Shown here in pieces: positions 48,335 to 57,477 of a DNA stretch of 64,000 nt. Numbering within the stretch: position 1 is the stretch's first letter; every line of letters starts with the position of its first letter. This stretch comes from DASXHY01 sp036272195 (lineage in GTDB: Bacteria > Verrucomicrobiota > Verrucomicrobiia > Limisphaerales > DASXHY01), in assembly GCA_036272195.1 (NCBI GenBank), contig DATAZE010000010.1, positions 48,249-112,248 of the forward strand, given 5' to 3'. The notes under the pieces are model-generated. The model had not been told where the DNA came from, did no database searches, and saw only the letters and a program-made list of their open reading frames with translations. The position numbers and the translations under genes are program-made.

Positions 48335-50719
48335 ATGACTCGGCCTTCAAGACAACGCGTCGCCGCGTGGCTGACGGGCCTTTGCGTGGGGCTTTTGTTT
48401 TCTCCACTCGCAATTTCGGCTGCACCGGTCGCCATCGATGAAACAAAACTTCCGCCCCCGGCAACGAACCAAATTGATTTCGCGCGCGACATACAACCAA
48501 TTTTTGATGCTTCCTGTCTTCGCTGTCACGGTCCATTAAAACCCAAGAGCGGCTTCCGGCTGGACAATCGCCCCGCCGCGCTTAAAGGCGGCGACAATGA
48601 AGTCGATATCGTGCCGGGCAATAGTGCCAAAAGCCCGTTAATCCATTTCGCGGCAGGTTTGGTGGAGGACATGCAAATGCCACCGGAAGGAAAAGGCGAA
48701 CCGTTGACCTCAGCGCAAATTGGACTCTTGCGCGCGTGGATTGATCAGGGTGCGCCGTGGAGCGAGCTTCCGCCCACCAATTTGTATTCAGTTTCTTTCT
48801 CACCCGTCGTCGGCGGCACAACTGTGAGCGGAGATGCGAAAAAATTCCGCGAATTGAACTGGCGTCCCGAAGGAGTGAACGGTGGGTTGGGCGAATTTCA
48901 ATTGTTCCAACAAACCGAACCGGACACAGCGGTTCTGCTTTCCGGCCATGCTTTGAGGGATGATCACAAAATCGAGCTTTCGATCGAGCGCACCGACCGC
49001 GGCTTCATCCATTCCGGTTGGGAGGAGTATCGGAAGTATTATGATGACCTTGGCGGCTTCCGTCACACGGTTTCCACTCCTGACGCGTTGAGTCTGGACA
49101 AAGACCTGCATCTGACCATCGGCAAGGCATGGGTTGACTTCGGATTAACTTTGCCTCACTGGCCGCGGATGGTATTCGGGTACGAATATGATTACAAACG
49201 AGGCGATGAAGCCAGCACGGCGTGGAGCGCGGCTGGGGTCGGCCTCGATGGGCGAGATATCGCACCGGCCAGCAGGAGTCTCCGGGAAGGCACGCATGTC
49301 ATTAAATTTGACCTGGACGCGGAAGTGAAGGGCGTTACGATTGAAGACCGGTTTCGCGGGGAGTTTTATAGTCTTAACACCCGCTACACCAATTTTGACG
49401 CCCGCGGATTCATTCAGCAGGACGTCCGGGAAGCCAACCATTATTTTCAAGGGGCCAACTCCATCCGCCTGGAAAAGCAAATCAAAAGCTGGATGTTCGG
49501 TTCGGCGGGGTACCTTTACAGCCATCTGGATTCCGATTCGAGCATCACGAACGTGAGCCGGTTCTTTACCACTGCGTTCGTCGGTTCAGTCCCTCGGATC
49601 ACGCTGGAAAGGGAATCGCACGTCGCCAATGTGAACGCCCTGCTCGGCCCGTTTGACGGCCTTACGCTTTCGTCCGGCGCGCAAACCGAGTGGACGCGAC
49701 AACAAGGCTTTGGCGTTGGAAATGAAAATCAAATTCCTTTCAGCAGCTTGCCGCCAATTACTCTGGCAATTGTCCCCACGACCTTGAGCGCCAATTACGA
49801 TCAACGATCGGCGATGGAAAATGCCGCCGTGCGCTACACGAAAATTCCATTCACCGTCCTCTTTGCCGAAGCGCGATTGGAACAGGAAACCATCGACCAA
49901 CTCGACAGCGATCTGCAATCGACCGGAAATTTTGTGGAACACACGGATTTCTCCAGCCAATTGACGGATTTTCGCGCCGGTTTCAGCACCTCTCCGTGGC
50001 GATGGATGAGCTTGAGCGCGCATTATCGCCGTTACGAAAACGACAGCCATTATCCCCGGACGGGCCCGCCGCAACCCGCCGGCGGTTATCCCGATTTTTT
50101 CCGCTCACGGGAACTGCTCACGGATGAAATCGAAACCAAGCTGGTGGTGCGCCCGTGCAATTGGTTGAAGACAACCTTGTCCTGTCAGTTCCTGACGACC
50201 GATTTTCGCGACAGTTCCAATGTCGCTTCTAATACCGCCTCACACGTGGTTTATTCTCCGGCTGGAAACACGCTGACCGGGCGGTCTGATTCGCAAATTT
50301 ATTCGATCGGCGCGGTTCTCACACCTCATCCGCGCGTCTATTTCGCGGGAACATTTTCCTACCAGCCGTCCCGAACCCGCAACGCAAATAGTAGTTCACC
50401 GACGATTGGGCCGTATCATGGCGATACTTACACCGCCGATGCCAGTGGCACTTATGTATTAAGCAAAAACACGGATTTTTCTGTCGGTTGGAATTTTTCC
50501 GAAGCCAGCTTCGGTCAAAAAAGCGGCCCGACAGTTGTGCCGGTGGACATTCGTTACCAGGAGCACGGAGTGGAAGCGGCACTGGCGCGCCGGTTTGGGA
50601 AAAATGTTACTACCCGTTTACAATACAGCTTTGATTATTATCGTGAGCCGAGCAGCGGCGGTGGCGCTGATTTTCGCGCTCACACGGTATTTGCCACTTT
50701 GAATCTTCGACTGCCCTGA
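48335..50719 (+). CDS. PSCyt1 cytochrome domain fused to an outer-membrane beta-barrel (MtrB/PioB-like)
   Basis: 794 residues. After a signal (LTGLCVGLLFSPLAISAAPV) residues about 35-140 are a planctomycete-type cytochrome domain (FARDIQPIFDASCLRCHGPL with one CxxCH, then GLVEDMQMPPEGKG). The remaining 650 residues are alternating amphipathic strands ending VFATLNLRLP, typical of the porin that sheathes a decahaem cytochrome. Its gene follows the haem cytochrome by 38 bp. Together they could move electrons across the outer membrane. Fusion of the cytochrome domain to the barrel is unusual. Alternative: an unrelated barrel with an attached haem domain. Confidence 0.75.
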   Translation: MTRPSRQRVAAWLTGLCVGLLFSPLAISAAPVAIDETKLPPPATNQIDFARDIQPIFDASCLRCHGPLKPKSGFRLDNRPAALKGGDNEVDIVPGNSAKSPLIHFAAGLVEDMQMPPEGKGEPLTSAQIGLLRAWIDQGAPWSELPPTNLYSVSFSPVVGGTTVSGDAKKFRELNWRPEGVNGGLGEFQLFQQTEPDTAVLLSGHALRDDHKIELSIERTDRGFIHSGWEEYRKYYDDLGGFRHTVSTPDALSLDKDLHLTIGKAWVDFGLTLPHWPRMVFGYEYDYKRGDEASTAWSAAGVGLDGRDIAPASRSLREGTHVIKFDLDAEVKGVTIEDRFRGEFYSLNTRYTNFDARGFIQQDVREANHYFQGANSIRLEKQIKSWMFGSAGYLYSHLDSDSSITNVSRFFTTAFVGSVPRITLERESHVANVNALLGPFDGLTLSSGAQTEWTRQQGFGVGNENQIPFSSLPPITLAIVPTTLSANYDQRSAMENAAVRYTKIPFTVLFAEARLEQETIDQLDSDLQSTGNFVEHTDFSSQLTDFRAGFSTSPWRWMSLSAHYRRYENDSHYPRTGPPQPAGGYPDFFRSRELLTDEIETKLVVRPCNWLKTTLSCQFLTTDFRDSSNVASNTASHVVYSPAGNTLTGRSDSQIYSIGAVLTPHPRVYFAGTFSYQPSRTRNANSSSPTIGPYHGDTYTADASGTYVLSKNTDFSVGWNFSEASFGQKSGPTVVPVDIRYQEHGVEAALARRFGKNVTTRLQYSFDYYREPSSGGGADFRAHTVFATLNLRLP

Positions 50720-50786
50720 AAGTCAGAGCCGGCCAGTCTCTAAATTTACGACGGCTGAAGGCAGGTAGAAAACTGAAGCCGGACTT

Positions 50787-50810
50787 TAGAGTGTTTGAAA
50801 AAACACTCTA
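50787..50810. terminator. bidirectional hairpin between convergent genes
   Basis: TAGAGTGTTT and AAACACTCTA form a perfect 10-bp stem with a 4-nt GAAA loop. It lies about 70 bp after the barrel gene and overlaps the last codon of the cvpA-like gene, so it may end both transcripts, although the T-tracts are short. Confidence 0.55.
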
Positions 50811-51416
50811 GTTTACCATCCCGACGTCCCGATTCTTTCGGATTTCTTTTTCCGCCCGGGGAGTGCTTTTGATGAGGAGAAAACCGAGTTCATTATGGAT
50901 GTGCGGACCAACGAATGATTTTTGGAAGACGTCCGATTGCACGGTGTAAAGCTTCGGAAAAAAGTCGCTGCCGTAAACATCGTTCTGGAATTTCAAGTCG
51001 GCGTCGATTTGGGCTTTGGTGTAAAGCGGGGCGTTGAGGAGCGCCAGCGCGAAAATCATGATGCACGTATAACGCACCAGGCCTCCAATCATTCCGAGGT
51101 AATATTCGCCACTGCCGAAGACATCGCTGCCCACCAACTTGCCGTTCGCCATCTTTTTAATGGCTAAAAATGCGACAGCGATGAACAAAGCTATGCAAAA
51201 ATAAGCCATTATGTAGGCGGATAAGGGGGTGAAAACCGAGTTGTCCGAGATCATGTCTCCCACGACGTTATAGCTCAATCCGCCCACAATGATGATAGCC
51301 AGCCACTTAATGACGAGCATGATCTCCGTGGACATCCCGTGTTTGCGCCCGCGTGAAACGCCTAGAGCAAGCACGAGTAAAATCGCAACATCAAACCAGT
51401 TAAATGGCAGGTTCAT
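50808..51416 (-). CDS. CvpA-family membrane protein
   Basis: 202 residues with four membrane helices: NWFDVAILLVLALGVSRGRKHG, LVIKWLAIIIVGGLSYNVVG, IMAYFCIALFIAVAFLAI and GLVRYTCIMIFALALLNAPLY. The first-helix DVAILLVLALGVSRGRKHG matches the CvpA family, named for colicin V production and involved in envelope homeostasis. Upstream neighbour is a TPR lipoprotein gene on the same strand, 65 bp before its start. Confidence 0.82.
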   Translation of the reverse strand: MNLPFNWFDVAILLVLALGVSRGRKHGMSTEIMLVIKWLAIIIVGGLSYNVVGDMISDNSVFTPLSAYIMAYFCIALFIAVAFLAIKKMANGKLVGSDVFGSGEYYLGMIGGLVRYTCIMIFALALLNAPLYTKAQIDADLKFQNDVYGSDFFPKLYTVQSDVFQKSFVGPHIHNELGFLLIKSTPRAEKEIRKNRDVGMVN

Positions 51417-51481
51417 TTCGTTATCGTCGTCGTGAGTGCTTCACGACTTCCGAAATGAAACAGCGGGATTTGTGCCAAGAA

Positions 51482-53236
51482 TCAGCTGGGATTGGCCCAG
51501 AGCCAATCATGGATGGAGGATGCCTGTGGAAAAGACGGGTTCAATTCCAGAATTTTCTGATAGTGCTCGCGGGCCTTGGCCGACTGGCGCAACTGCTGGG
51601 CATAGAGGTTCGCCAGAGCGTAACGCGCATTGATGTCGCTGGGGGTTTTCGCCAGCACCTTTTCCAATTCGCTGGCAGCGTCCACCGGATAATTGGCACG
51701 CTTGAGCGCCAGTGCAAAATTGAATCGCGCATCGTGCGAATCCGGCTGTATGGCCAGCGCGGTCTCGTACGCCAGCAGCGCCTGCGGCAGGTTGCCCGCT
51801 TCCACACTCACAATGCCAAGGTTGTAATATGGGTCAAAGTAGGCCGGGTCGGCTTTCGTGGCGCGCGAATACGCCGCCATCGCCTCCGGCAACTCGCCCG
51901 CCTGATAAGCCTTGGAGGCATCGGCGAAGGCTTTATCCGCCGCGGTCCGATCGCCAGCCGCAGGCTTCTTCAACGAATGAAAATGATAGCGCGGATACGT
52001 CACCGGTGGTTCTGGAGTGGGAAGCGGAGCCCGCGTGGTTTCCGAAGAATCGGCGGTAGCCGACGGGTTTGTGTGGGAATTACCGCGAAACAAATTCGCC
52101 GGGTTCACCCGCGAAAAAAAGCCGCGATGTTCCGACTGCGTCGAGCCGCCAGCCGAGTTCGAAGAAACAATGGGATGCGTCGAATTCCCGGAATCCTGAG
52201 CCGGCCGGATGACCGGCTCGGGCGCGATCTGCACCACTTCCACGGGCGAAGTCGGGCCTGACGACGTGGGTCGCGAAACGGCAGGTGTGGATGTTTCCAA
52301 CTTCGGCGGAACGGTCCGAGCCGGGACATTGCTCGGCGGACGAGGCGCAACCGCCGCCGGCGTAGTGTTCGTGGGAGCGGCTGGGCGGGCTGCGACCGTT
52401 GGCGCGGTTGAACTCATCTCCTGCTGCAGCGCGCGGGCGGCGGCATCCACCGCGTCCCAATTCGCCGGGCGCGGCTTGAGCGCGAGGTAATCCTGGTAAC
52501 GCTGGAGCGCATACTGCCGGTTGTTCAAATGAGTTTGCGAGACGATTGCGAGGTTAAGAATGGCCGGTCCGTAATCCGGTTTGGCTTTAAGAGCGCCGCC
52601 GAAATATTGCGCGGCTTCGGTCCCGCGATTGCGTTGCATTTGGACGACGCCCAGGTCATTCAACGCCTCTGGATTTTGTTCGTCGAATTGGCGGGCTTGA
52701 TTGAGGCTGCGTTCCGCTCCAACCAGATCACGCAGCGCCAATTGCGCTTCACCCAGTTTAATCCAACCCTCCGGCGATTTGTCACGGCGCAGCGTATAGG
52801 CCGTTAATTCCGGCCTCGCCAGGTCCGGCCGATTTTGCTCGAGCCAGAGGCAGCCGAGGTTGTAATGGACTTCCACCAGATTCTGGTCGAGCGCGAGCGC
52901 TTTCCGATAAGCATCGGCGGCGTCATTCGCCTGGCCCGCCTGGTGATAAGCCAGCCCCAGGTAATTCCAGGCCTGCGCATTCGTGCTCAATATCGAAGTG
53001 GCCGTCTTAAGGCGGTCAATCGCCTCGGAATATTGCCCACGCTCGATCAGCCGTTGGCCGTCCAGCAACGCCCGCGGCCCGGGCGGCTGGCAACCGGTGA
53101 GAACTACGGCGAACGCAAGGGGCAGGACAGAACGAAAAGGGAAAATCAAAAGTGGCGTGCGGCCGGTGCGGCTCTTGGAAGAAACATCCCCCGCTCTCGA
53201 CCCTCCATCCCCGCCAGCATTTTTTGTGGTCAGCAT
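51482..53236 (-). CDS. TPR-repeat lipoprotein
   Basis: About 584 residues. Signal region (LLIFPFRSVLPLAFAVVLTG) ends at the lipobox LTGC, Cys 49, so an outer-membrane lipoprotein is expected. Two TPR blocks follow: one at about 60-285 (AWNYLGLAYHQAGQANDAAD, EALNDLGVVQMQRN and others) and one at about 430-580 (FDPYYNLGIVSVEAGNLPQA, SDINARYALANLYAQQLRQS). A long Pro/Ser/Thr-rich linker of about 130 residues joins them. Likely a scaffold for periplasmic complexes. Starts only 26 bp from the divergent DUF362 gene. An alternative start is 53254. Confidence 0.82.
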   Translation of the reverse strand: MLTTKNAGGDGGSRAGDVSSKSRTGRTPLLIFPFRSVLPLAFAVVLTGCQPPGPRALLDGQRLIERGQYSEAIDRLKTATSILSTNAQAWNYLGLAYHQAGQANDAADAYRKALALDQNLVEVHYNLGCLWLEQNRPDLARPELTAYTLRRDKSPEGWIKLGEAQLALRDLVGAERSLNQARQFDEQNPEALNDLGVVQMQRNRGTEAAQYFGGALKAKPDYGPAILNLAIVSQTHLNNRQYALQRYQDYLALKPRPANWDAVDAAARALQQEMSSTAPTVAARPAAPTNTTPAAVAPRPPSNVPARTVPPKLETSTPAVSRPTSSGPTSPVEVVQIAPEPVIRPAQDSGNSTHPIVSSNSAGGSTQSEHRGFFSRVNPANLFRGNSHTNPSATADSSETTRAPLPTPEPPVTYPRYHFHSLKKPAAGDRTAADKAFADASKAYQAGELPEAMAAYSRATKADPAYFDPYYNLGIVSVEAGNLPQALLAYETALAIQPDSHDARFNFALALKRANYPVDAASELEKVLAKTPSDINARYALANLYAQQLRQSAKAREHYQKILELNPSFPQASSIHDWLWANPS

Positions 53237-53261
53237 CAAAGCCCGTGGTAGCATTCGCGCC

Positions 53262-54299
53262 GTGTCAGGTAAAGTTTTTAGTTTTTGGTTCTTAATTCTC
53301 GCTGCTGCGGCCCATGCGCAGACGAGCAATCTTTATTCCCCGGCCAATGCCGCCACCGTCCACACCCGGGTCATCATCGTTCAAGACCCCTTGGCTACCG
53401 ATGCTTTCGAGCCGCGTCCCGAGCACATTGAGACCATGATCGCGCGCGGAATCGCTTCGCTGACCGGCAAAACAAATTCCGTGGCGGCGTGGTTAAGCCT
53501 CGTCTCTACCCAGGACACAGTCGGCATCAAGGTTTTTTCCGAACCCGGCCCCAACAGCGGCACGCGCCCCGCCGTGGTTGCCGCGGTCATTCGCGAATTG
53601 CTACATGCCGGATTGCCTCCGAAACACATCATCGTCTGGGACAAGCATCAAATCGATCTGCGGCTGGCGGGCTATTTTGACCTCGCGAAACAGTTCGGCG
53701 TGCGCGTGGCCGGCAGCGCCGAATCCGGCTACGATGAAAAGGTTTTTTACGATACGCCGCTGCTTGGAAACCTGGTCTGGGGCGATTTGGAATTCGGAAA
53801 AAAAGGCGAAGGCATCGGCCGCAAATCATTCGTCTCAAAACTCGTCAGCACTGATATGACCAAAATCATCAATATCAGTCCCATGATGAACCATAATGAA
53901 GCGGGCGTGTTCGGGAACCTTTTCAGCCTGGCGACCGGCAGCGTTGATAACTTCGCACGTTTCGAATCCGATCAGGGGCGGATGGCCCGGGCCGTGCCCG
54001 AGATTTACGCGCTGCCCGCCCTCAGCGACCGTGTGGTCCTGAATATCACCGACGCCTTGATTTGCCAATACGAAGGCGAGGAGCGCAGCCTGTTGCATTA
54101 TTCCGCCATCCTGAACCAGCTTCGTTTCAGCCGCGACCCAGTCGCGCTCGACGTCCTCTCGCTCAAAGAACTCGACCGTCAGCGCTCGCTTGCCGGCGCG
54201 CCGGAAATAAAAGGCAATCGCGACCTGTACGAAAACGCCGCGCTATTGGAATTGGGCGTGAGCGATTTGAAAAAAATCGATCTCACTGAACTGCACTGA
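53262..54299 (+). CDS. exported DUF362-family protein
   Basis: 345 residues. The GTG at 53262 is preferred since it gives an immediate signal peptide (VSGKVFSFWFLILAAAAHAQ). The body has the DUF362 markers: DTVGIKVFSEPGPNSGTRPA, IVWDKHQIDLRLAGY, a Cys/His-poor core with LVSTDMTKIINISPMMNHNE and the C-terminal LNITDALICQYEGEE. Unlike the cytoplasmic DUF362 ferredoxin-fused form no FeS cysteines are present. The reaction is unknown. Divergent from the TPR lipoprotein; a promoter in about 25 bp must be shared. Confidence 0.8.
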   Translation: MSGKVFSFWFLILAAAAHAQTSNLYSPANAATVHTRVIIVQDPLATDAFEPRPEHIETMIARGIASLTGKTNSVAAWLSLVSTQDTVGIKVFSEPGPNSGTRPAVVAAVIRELLHAGLPPKHIIVWDKHQIDLRLAGYFDLAKQFGVRVAGSAESGYDEKVFYDTPLLGNLVWGDLEFGKKGEGIGRKSFVSKLVSTDMTKIINISPMMNHNEAGVFGNLFSLATGSVDNFARFESDQGRMARAVPEIYALPALSDRVVLNITDALICQYEGEERSLLHYSAILNQLRFSRDPVALDVLSLKELDRQRSLAGAPEIKGNRDLYENAALLELGVSDLKKIDLTELH

Positions 54300-54300
54300 A

Positions 54301-54403
54301 GCAATGTGGTAGAGCGCGGCGCCGCTCGCGCCGCGTTCAGCAGCGCAATCGTTCCGTCCGCTGATACGCGGACCGTACGTCGCAGCACAGCCTCCCTGCC
54401 GGC
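54301..54403. repeat. GC-rich palindromic block
   Basis: After the DUF362 stop the sequence contains CGCGGCGC-GCGCCGCG (arms at about 54317 and 54330) and GTCCGC-TGATAC-GCGGAC (about 54355-54373), that is two hairpins in 60 bp. This is the look of a dispersed REP-like element and fills most of the gap to the next stop codon. Confidence 0.45.
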
Positions 54404-55480
54404 TTACTCCGGAGTGCCAGGCAATTTGCCGTCCTGATAGCTTTTAAGCGTCCCTTTCAAGATTTCCTGCCGGTCCGCATCAGCCACGTCCACCGCCTTT
54501 TGTTCGGTGGCAATCGCATCATCCTTCTTGCCACTCATGAATTGAATGCGGGCGAGAGTATCCAGCACGCCGGCATCCTTTCCCATCGCCGCCTTGTTGG
54601 CGCGCTCCGCGATTTTCTGCGCGAGCGACAGATCGCGTTTTTCCAATCCCGGTCGCGTGGCCAAAGTCCAGGCCAGCGCGTTCTGCATCTGCGCATCATC
54701 CGGGTGCGCGTCGCTGATTGCGCCCGCAATGCGATAGGCGTCGTCATATTTTTTCTGCATCAATAAAATCTCCATCCGCACCATTTGCGCATAGTTCGAA
54801 TTTTCGGGCATCGCCTTTTCCATTTCGTCCACGGTCGCGTTGGCATCATCCCATTTTTGATTTTTTACCGCATCGCGAAGTTTGGCCGACAGTTTCGCGA
54901 GTTGGTCGTGGCCCGACTGCTCTTTGTTATAATCCGCAGCCGCCTTGGCCACATCGTAGTGGTCCGACAAAATGTCATTCCAAAGCTCCTCAGTCATCGT
55001 CATCGGATGTCCGATCCAGGCGACAACGCCTTTTTTATTGACGATGAAAGCGCTGGGAATGCCATCGCGTCCCGCTGCTTCCATCCACGCTGCTGCCATC
55101 GCGCCTTTGGTTTCCTTGCTTTTATCATCGAGCGCAACGCGATAAGTCATGTTCGTCCCCATTTTTTTGATGAATGGAGCCACTCCGCTTTCGTCTTGCT
55201 CCCACACATCCTGGCCGATGACCACCACACCCTTGTCCTTGAATTTTTGATAAAGCTCGTTGAGATGCGGAATCGAAGCCCGGCACGGCCCGCACCAGGT
55301 CGCCCAAAACTCGACGATATACACTTTGCCCGGCTCGAATTCCTTTACCGGCTCGCCTTGCGCCCAGCTCGCTATCTGTAGTTTCGGAGCTGGATCGCCG
55401 ATTTTAAGCGCGGCATTTGCCGAACCGGCCAGCGCCAGGCTGGCTGCCAATGAAAGCCATGTGCGGATTTTATTTCTCAT
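54404..55480 (-). CDS. TlpA-like periplasmic thioredoxin with C-terminal TPR-like helices
   Basis: 358 residues. Signal peptide (MRNKIRTWLSLAASLALAGS, cleavage near ANAALK), then a thioredoxin domain with the active site VEFWATWCGPCRASIPHL and the cis-Pro region DGIPSAFIVN. The last 190 residues are alpha-helical hairpins (AQMQNALAWTLATRPG) of TPR type. TlpA proteins reduce disulfides of exported proteins and haem-binding apoproteins, so it could serve cytochrome maturation for the haem proteins 6 kb upstream. Stands alone. Confidence 0.85.
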   Translation of the reverse strand: MRNKIRTWLSLAASLALAGSANAALKIGDPAPKLQIASWAQGEPVKEFEPGKVYIVEFWATWCGPCRASIPHLNELYQKFKDKGVVVIGQDVWEQDESGVAPFIKKMGTNMTYRVALDDKSKETKGAMAAAWMEAAGRDGIPSAFIVNKKGVVAWIGHPMTMTEELWNDILSDHYDVAKAAADYNKEQSGHDQLAKLSAKLRDAVKNQKWDDANATVDEMEKAMPENSNYAQMVRMEILLMQKKYDDAYRIAGAISDAHPDDAQMQNALAWTLATRPGLEKRDLSLAQKIAERANKAAMGKDAGVLDTLARIQFMSGKKDDAIATEQKAVDVADADRQEILKGTLKSYQDGKLPGTPE

Positions 55481-55902
55481 AGTGATTTCTCGCTTTCCGG
55501 ACGATTTCGGGGACTGGCAGGGTCCGGTTCTGCCGCGACCCGTTTATACTCCGCCGACAATGGGTCGCCAATAACAATCGCGCGCCATTTTTGATCGGGA
55601 CGGATGGGCCTCTCACCTCGCCAAAAGAATTTTTCCACAACCTCTTTCATTAAAATCGCGTCGAATAAACCAACCTCCCTTCCTCACACAAGGCTCGTAT
55701 ATCACTTGGTCGCGATCGATTCAGAATGTCCGCAACATGAGCAAAGCCACGGGGTCGCCGTGAAAATCGATTTGAATTTCTACTCCGTTCACGGGACGGC
55801 TCTGAAGTTACCTTGCGCAACCAGCAGCCACCCTTTTTTGCTTCCGCGAATTAACTTGCCGCCCACTGGGAGCCAAGCAAAATAAACCTTCGACACTCGT
55901 GT
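55481..55902. other. intergenic stretch before tRNA-Ile
   Basis: These 422 bases lack a convincing gene; an open frame at 55604-55885 has no domain, no good start and no neighbour logic. A short inverted repeat CCGTGAA/TTCACGG around 55758-55797 is the only structure seen. The region must include the tRNA promoter. Confidence 0.4.
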
Positions 55903-55978
55903 GGGCCCATAGCTCAGCGGTTAGAGCAGGCGACTCATAATCGCTTGGTCACAGGTTCAAATCCTGTTGGGCCCACCA
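55903..55978 (+). tRNA. tRNA-Ile (anticodon CAU, lysidine-modified)
   Basis: 76 nt. GGGCCCA pairs with TGGGCCC and CCA is encoded. Anticodon stem GGCGA/TCGCT around loop CTCATAA gives CAU. D arm GCTCAGCGGTTAGAGC and T loop GGTTCAAATCC are standard. The body AGGCGACTCATAATCGCTTGG is nearly identical to the E. coli ileX-type tRNA, so the anticodon C is expected to be converted to lysidine by TilS and decode AUA. Not an initiator. Confidence 0.93.
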
Positions 55979-55979
55979 T

Positions 55980-56351
55980 TTATTTCGGATCGAGCACTCG
56001 CGGGCAGATCAGAAGGCAAATCCATCCCACCATGAAGCTGGCGCCTCCAAAAGGAGTTAATGCCACCAGCCATTTCGTGCCAGTAACGGCGTAGATGTAA
56101 AGCGAGCCGGAGAAGAGAATGATGCCGATGAGAAAGCTGAACCACGGCAAACGCGGAAGCGGCGTGCGGGAAGCCAGCAGAAACAACATGACCGCATGAA
56201 TGAAATGATAAAAAACGGCTTTTTCCCATAACCCCGCCGAAGTCGGTGTCCGGGCCAACGCGTCCCTGAGCGCATGCGCGCCGAATGCGCCAAGAACCAC
56301 CGCCAGCAGGCCCATCAGCGCGGCGGTTCGCATCGCACGGGAATTGTTCAT
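55980..56351 (-). CDS. DUF423-family inner-membrane protein
   Basis: 123 residues with four hydrophobic segments: TAALMGLLAVVLGAFGAHAL, KAVFYHFIHAVMLFLLA, WFSFLIGIILFSGSLYIYAV and FGGASFMVGWICLLIC. The motif LGAFGAHALRD at the first helix identifies the DUF423 family. Function unknown. It is transcribed toward the tRNA, its stop 1 bp after the tRNA end. Confidence 0.88.
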   Translation of the reverse strand: MNNSRAMRTAALMGLLAVVLGAFGAHALRDALARTPTSAGLWEKAVFYHFIHAVMLFLLASRTPLPRLPWFSFLIGIILFSGSLYIYAVTGTKWLVALTPFGGASFMVGWICLLICPRVLDPK

Positions 56352-56363
56352 GGGCCGCGAATT

Positions 56364-57395
56364 TTATTTAACCGGTTTGGCCTCGCCCCTGCGGCGAAGC
56401 TGCCGCGCGAGGTAATCGTCCACCGGCGCTTGTTGCCACGCGGAATACCAAATATCACCCAAGAACTGGCTGGCTTTGATCAATTGCCCCTCGATAAACG
56501 GCTTGCCCTGTAATCCGGTTTCGCCTTCGCCGGAAAGTTTTTTGTCCTCGTTCATCTGGTATAGCGGCTCAACGAGTTTGTTCTGCTCCGCAATGAACTG
56601 CACTACCGCGGGGAAAATCTGGTCAGATTGCGCCGGCTGGCCGTTGAAGGTGACGGGTTGCGCCGGACGTAATTTCTTTTTCATGCCGTCAAGGTCGCCT
56701 TCGATATCTGTCTTCAAAATATAACCGCCATCAATCCACCCGTGAAACGTGTGGTTCGTGGTGTAATGATGCGGGTTGGCGCCGACCCAGCCGTTGAAGT
56801 GCATGGTTGTGTGCAAGGGCTGCGAAGCATCCCCGTAAAAATGGCCCATCACTCCCATAGTATAAACGATGTTGGCCTGGGCATTGGCGATTTCCACCGG
56901 AGTGCCGCCGGCCGACTCAAACGCTTTCAAGTAGGAAAACTCAGATTTCAGTTTTGCGTAATATTCAGTCATCGTCCAAGGGAGGAAGCCCGAAAGCTCG
57001 CGGGTATGGTCGCTGTCCTTCGACGCATCAATCGGTGGAAAACGGTCCGGGTGCGCGGCCCGGGCGCGAGCGATTTGCGCCATGAAATCATAGCGCAAGG
57101 GCGGCAACGTTGCCGGCGTGAGGTCGTAAAGCGAGATCTCCTCCAAGTCGATGTAATGGTCAGGGCCGTTGGCGTGTTTTAACTCAACGTTCGGCGTATT
57201 GCGCCAGCGATCCGGTTCACCGGCGAGAAAAGCGATCCGGTCCTGCGACTCGGACGTCACGGCAAAAGACGGAAAATCCTTCGGCAGCGACGATAAAGCG
57301 AGTTGGTTGACCAGGCGATGGCCTTCGTAGTCCCAGGCAAAAACGGTTTGACCGAACAAGGCGCAAAAACCGGCGAGCAGCAATAATTTTTTCAT
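56364..57395 (-). CDS. exported S1/P1-type zinc-dependent nuclease
   Basis: 343 residues; start at 57395 chosen for the clear signal peptide (MKKLLLLAGFCALFGQTVFA). The mature protein starts WDYEGHRLVNQ, and Trp1 with the following His are the N-terminal zinc ligands of this family. Further ligands: HANGPDHYIDLE, GVMGHFYGDASQPLHTT with HxxxD...H and the histidine-rich GANPHHYTTNHTFHGWIDGG. S1/P1 enzymes degrade single-stranded nucleic acids and 3'-nucleotides. Periplasmic or secreted. Confidence 0.85.
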   Translation of the reverse strand: MKKLLLLAGFCALFGQTVFAWDYEGHRLVNQLALSSLPKDFPSFAVTSESQDRIAFLAGEPDRWRNTPNVELKHANGPDHYIDLEEISLYDLTPATLPPLRYDFMAQIARARAAHPDRFPPIDASKDSDHTRELSGFLPWTMTEYYAKLKSEFSYLKAFESAGGTPVEIANAQANIVYTMGVMGHFYGDASQPLHTTMHFNGWVGANPHHYTTNHTFHGWIDGGYILKTDIEGDLDGMKKKLRPAQPVTFNGQPAQSDQIFPAVVQFIAEQNKLVEPLYQMNEDKKLSGEGETGLQGKPFIEGQLIKASQFLGDIWYSAWQQAPVDDYLARQLRRRGEAKPVK

Positions 57396-57477
57396 GGCGT
57401 TAAGACGCGGCGAGTTTAGTGTGGATTCGAGAAAAGGCAAAACGATTGTGAAGGGGACGGGCACTACCATTGCATGA

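Noticed and set aside
55604..55885. Open frame of 93 codons before tRNA-Ile
   Set aside because: No recognisable domain, unusual composition and no ribosome-binding site.
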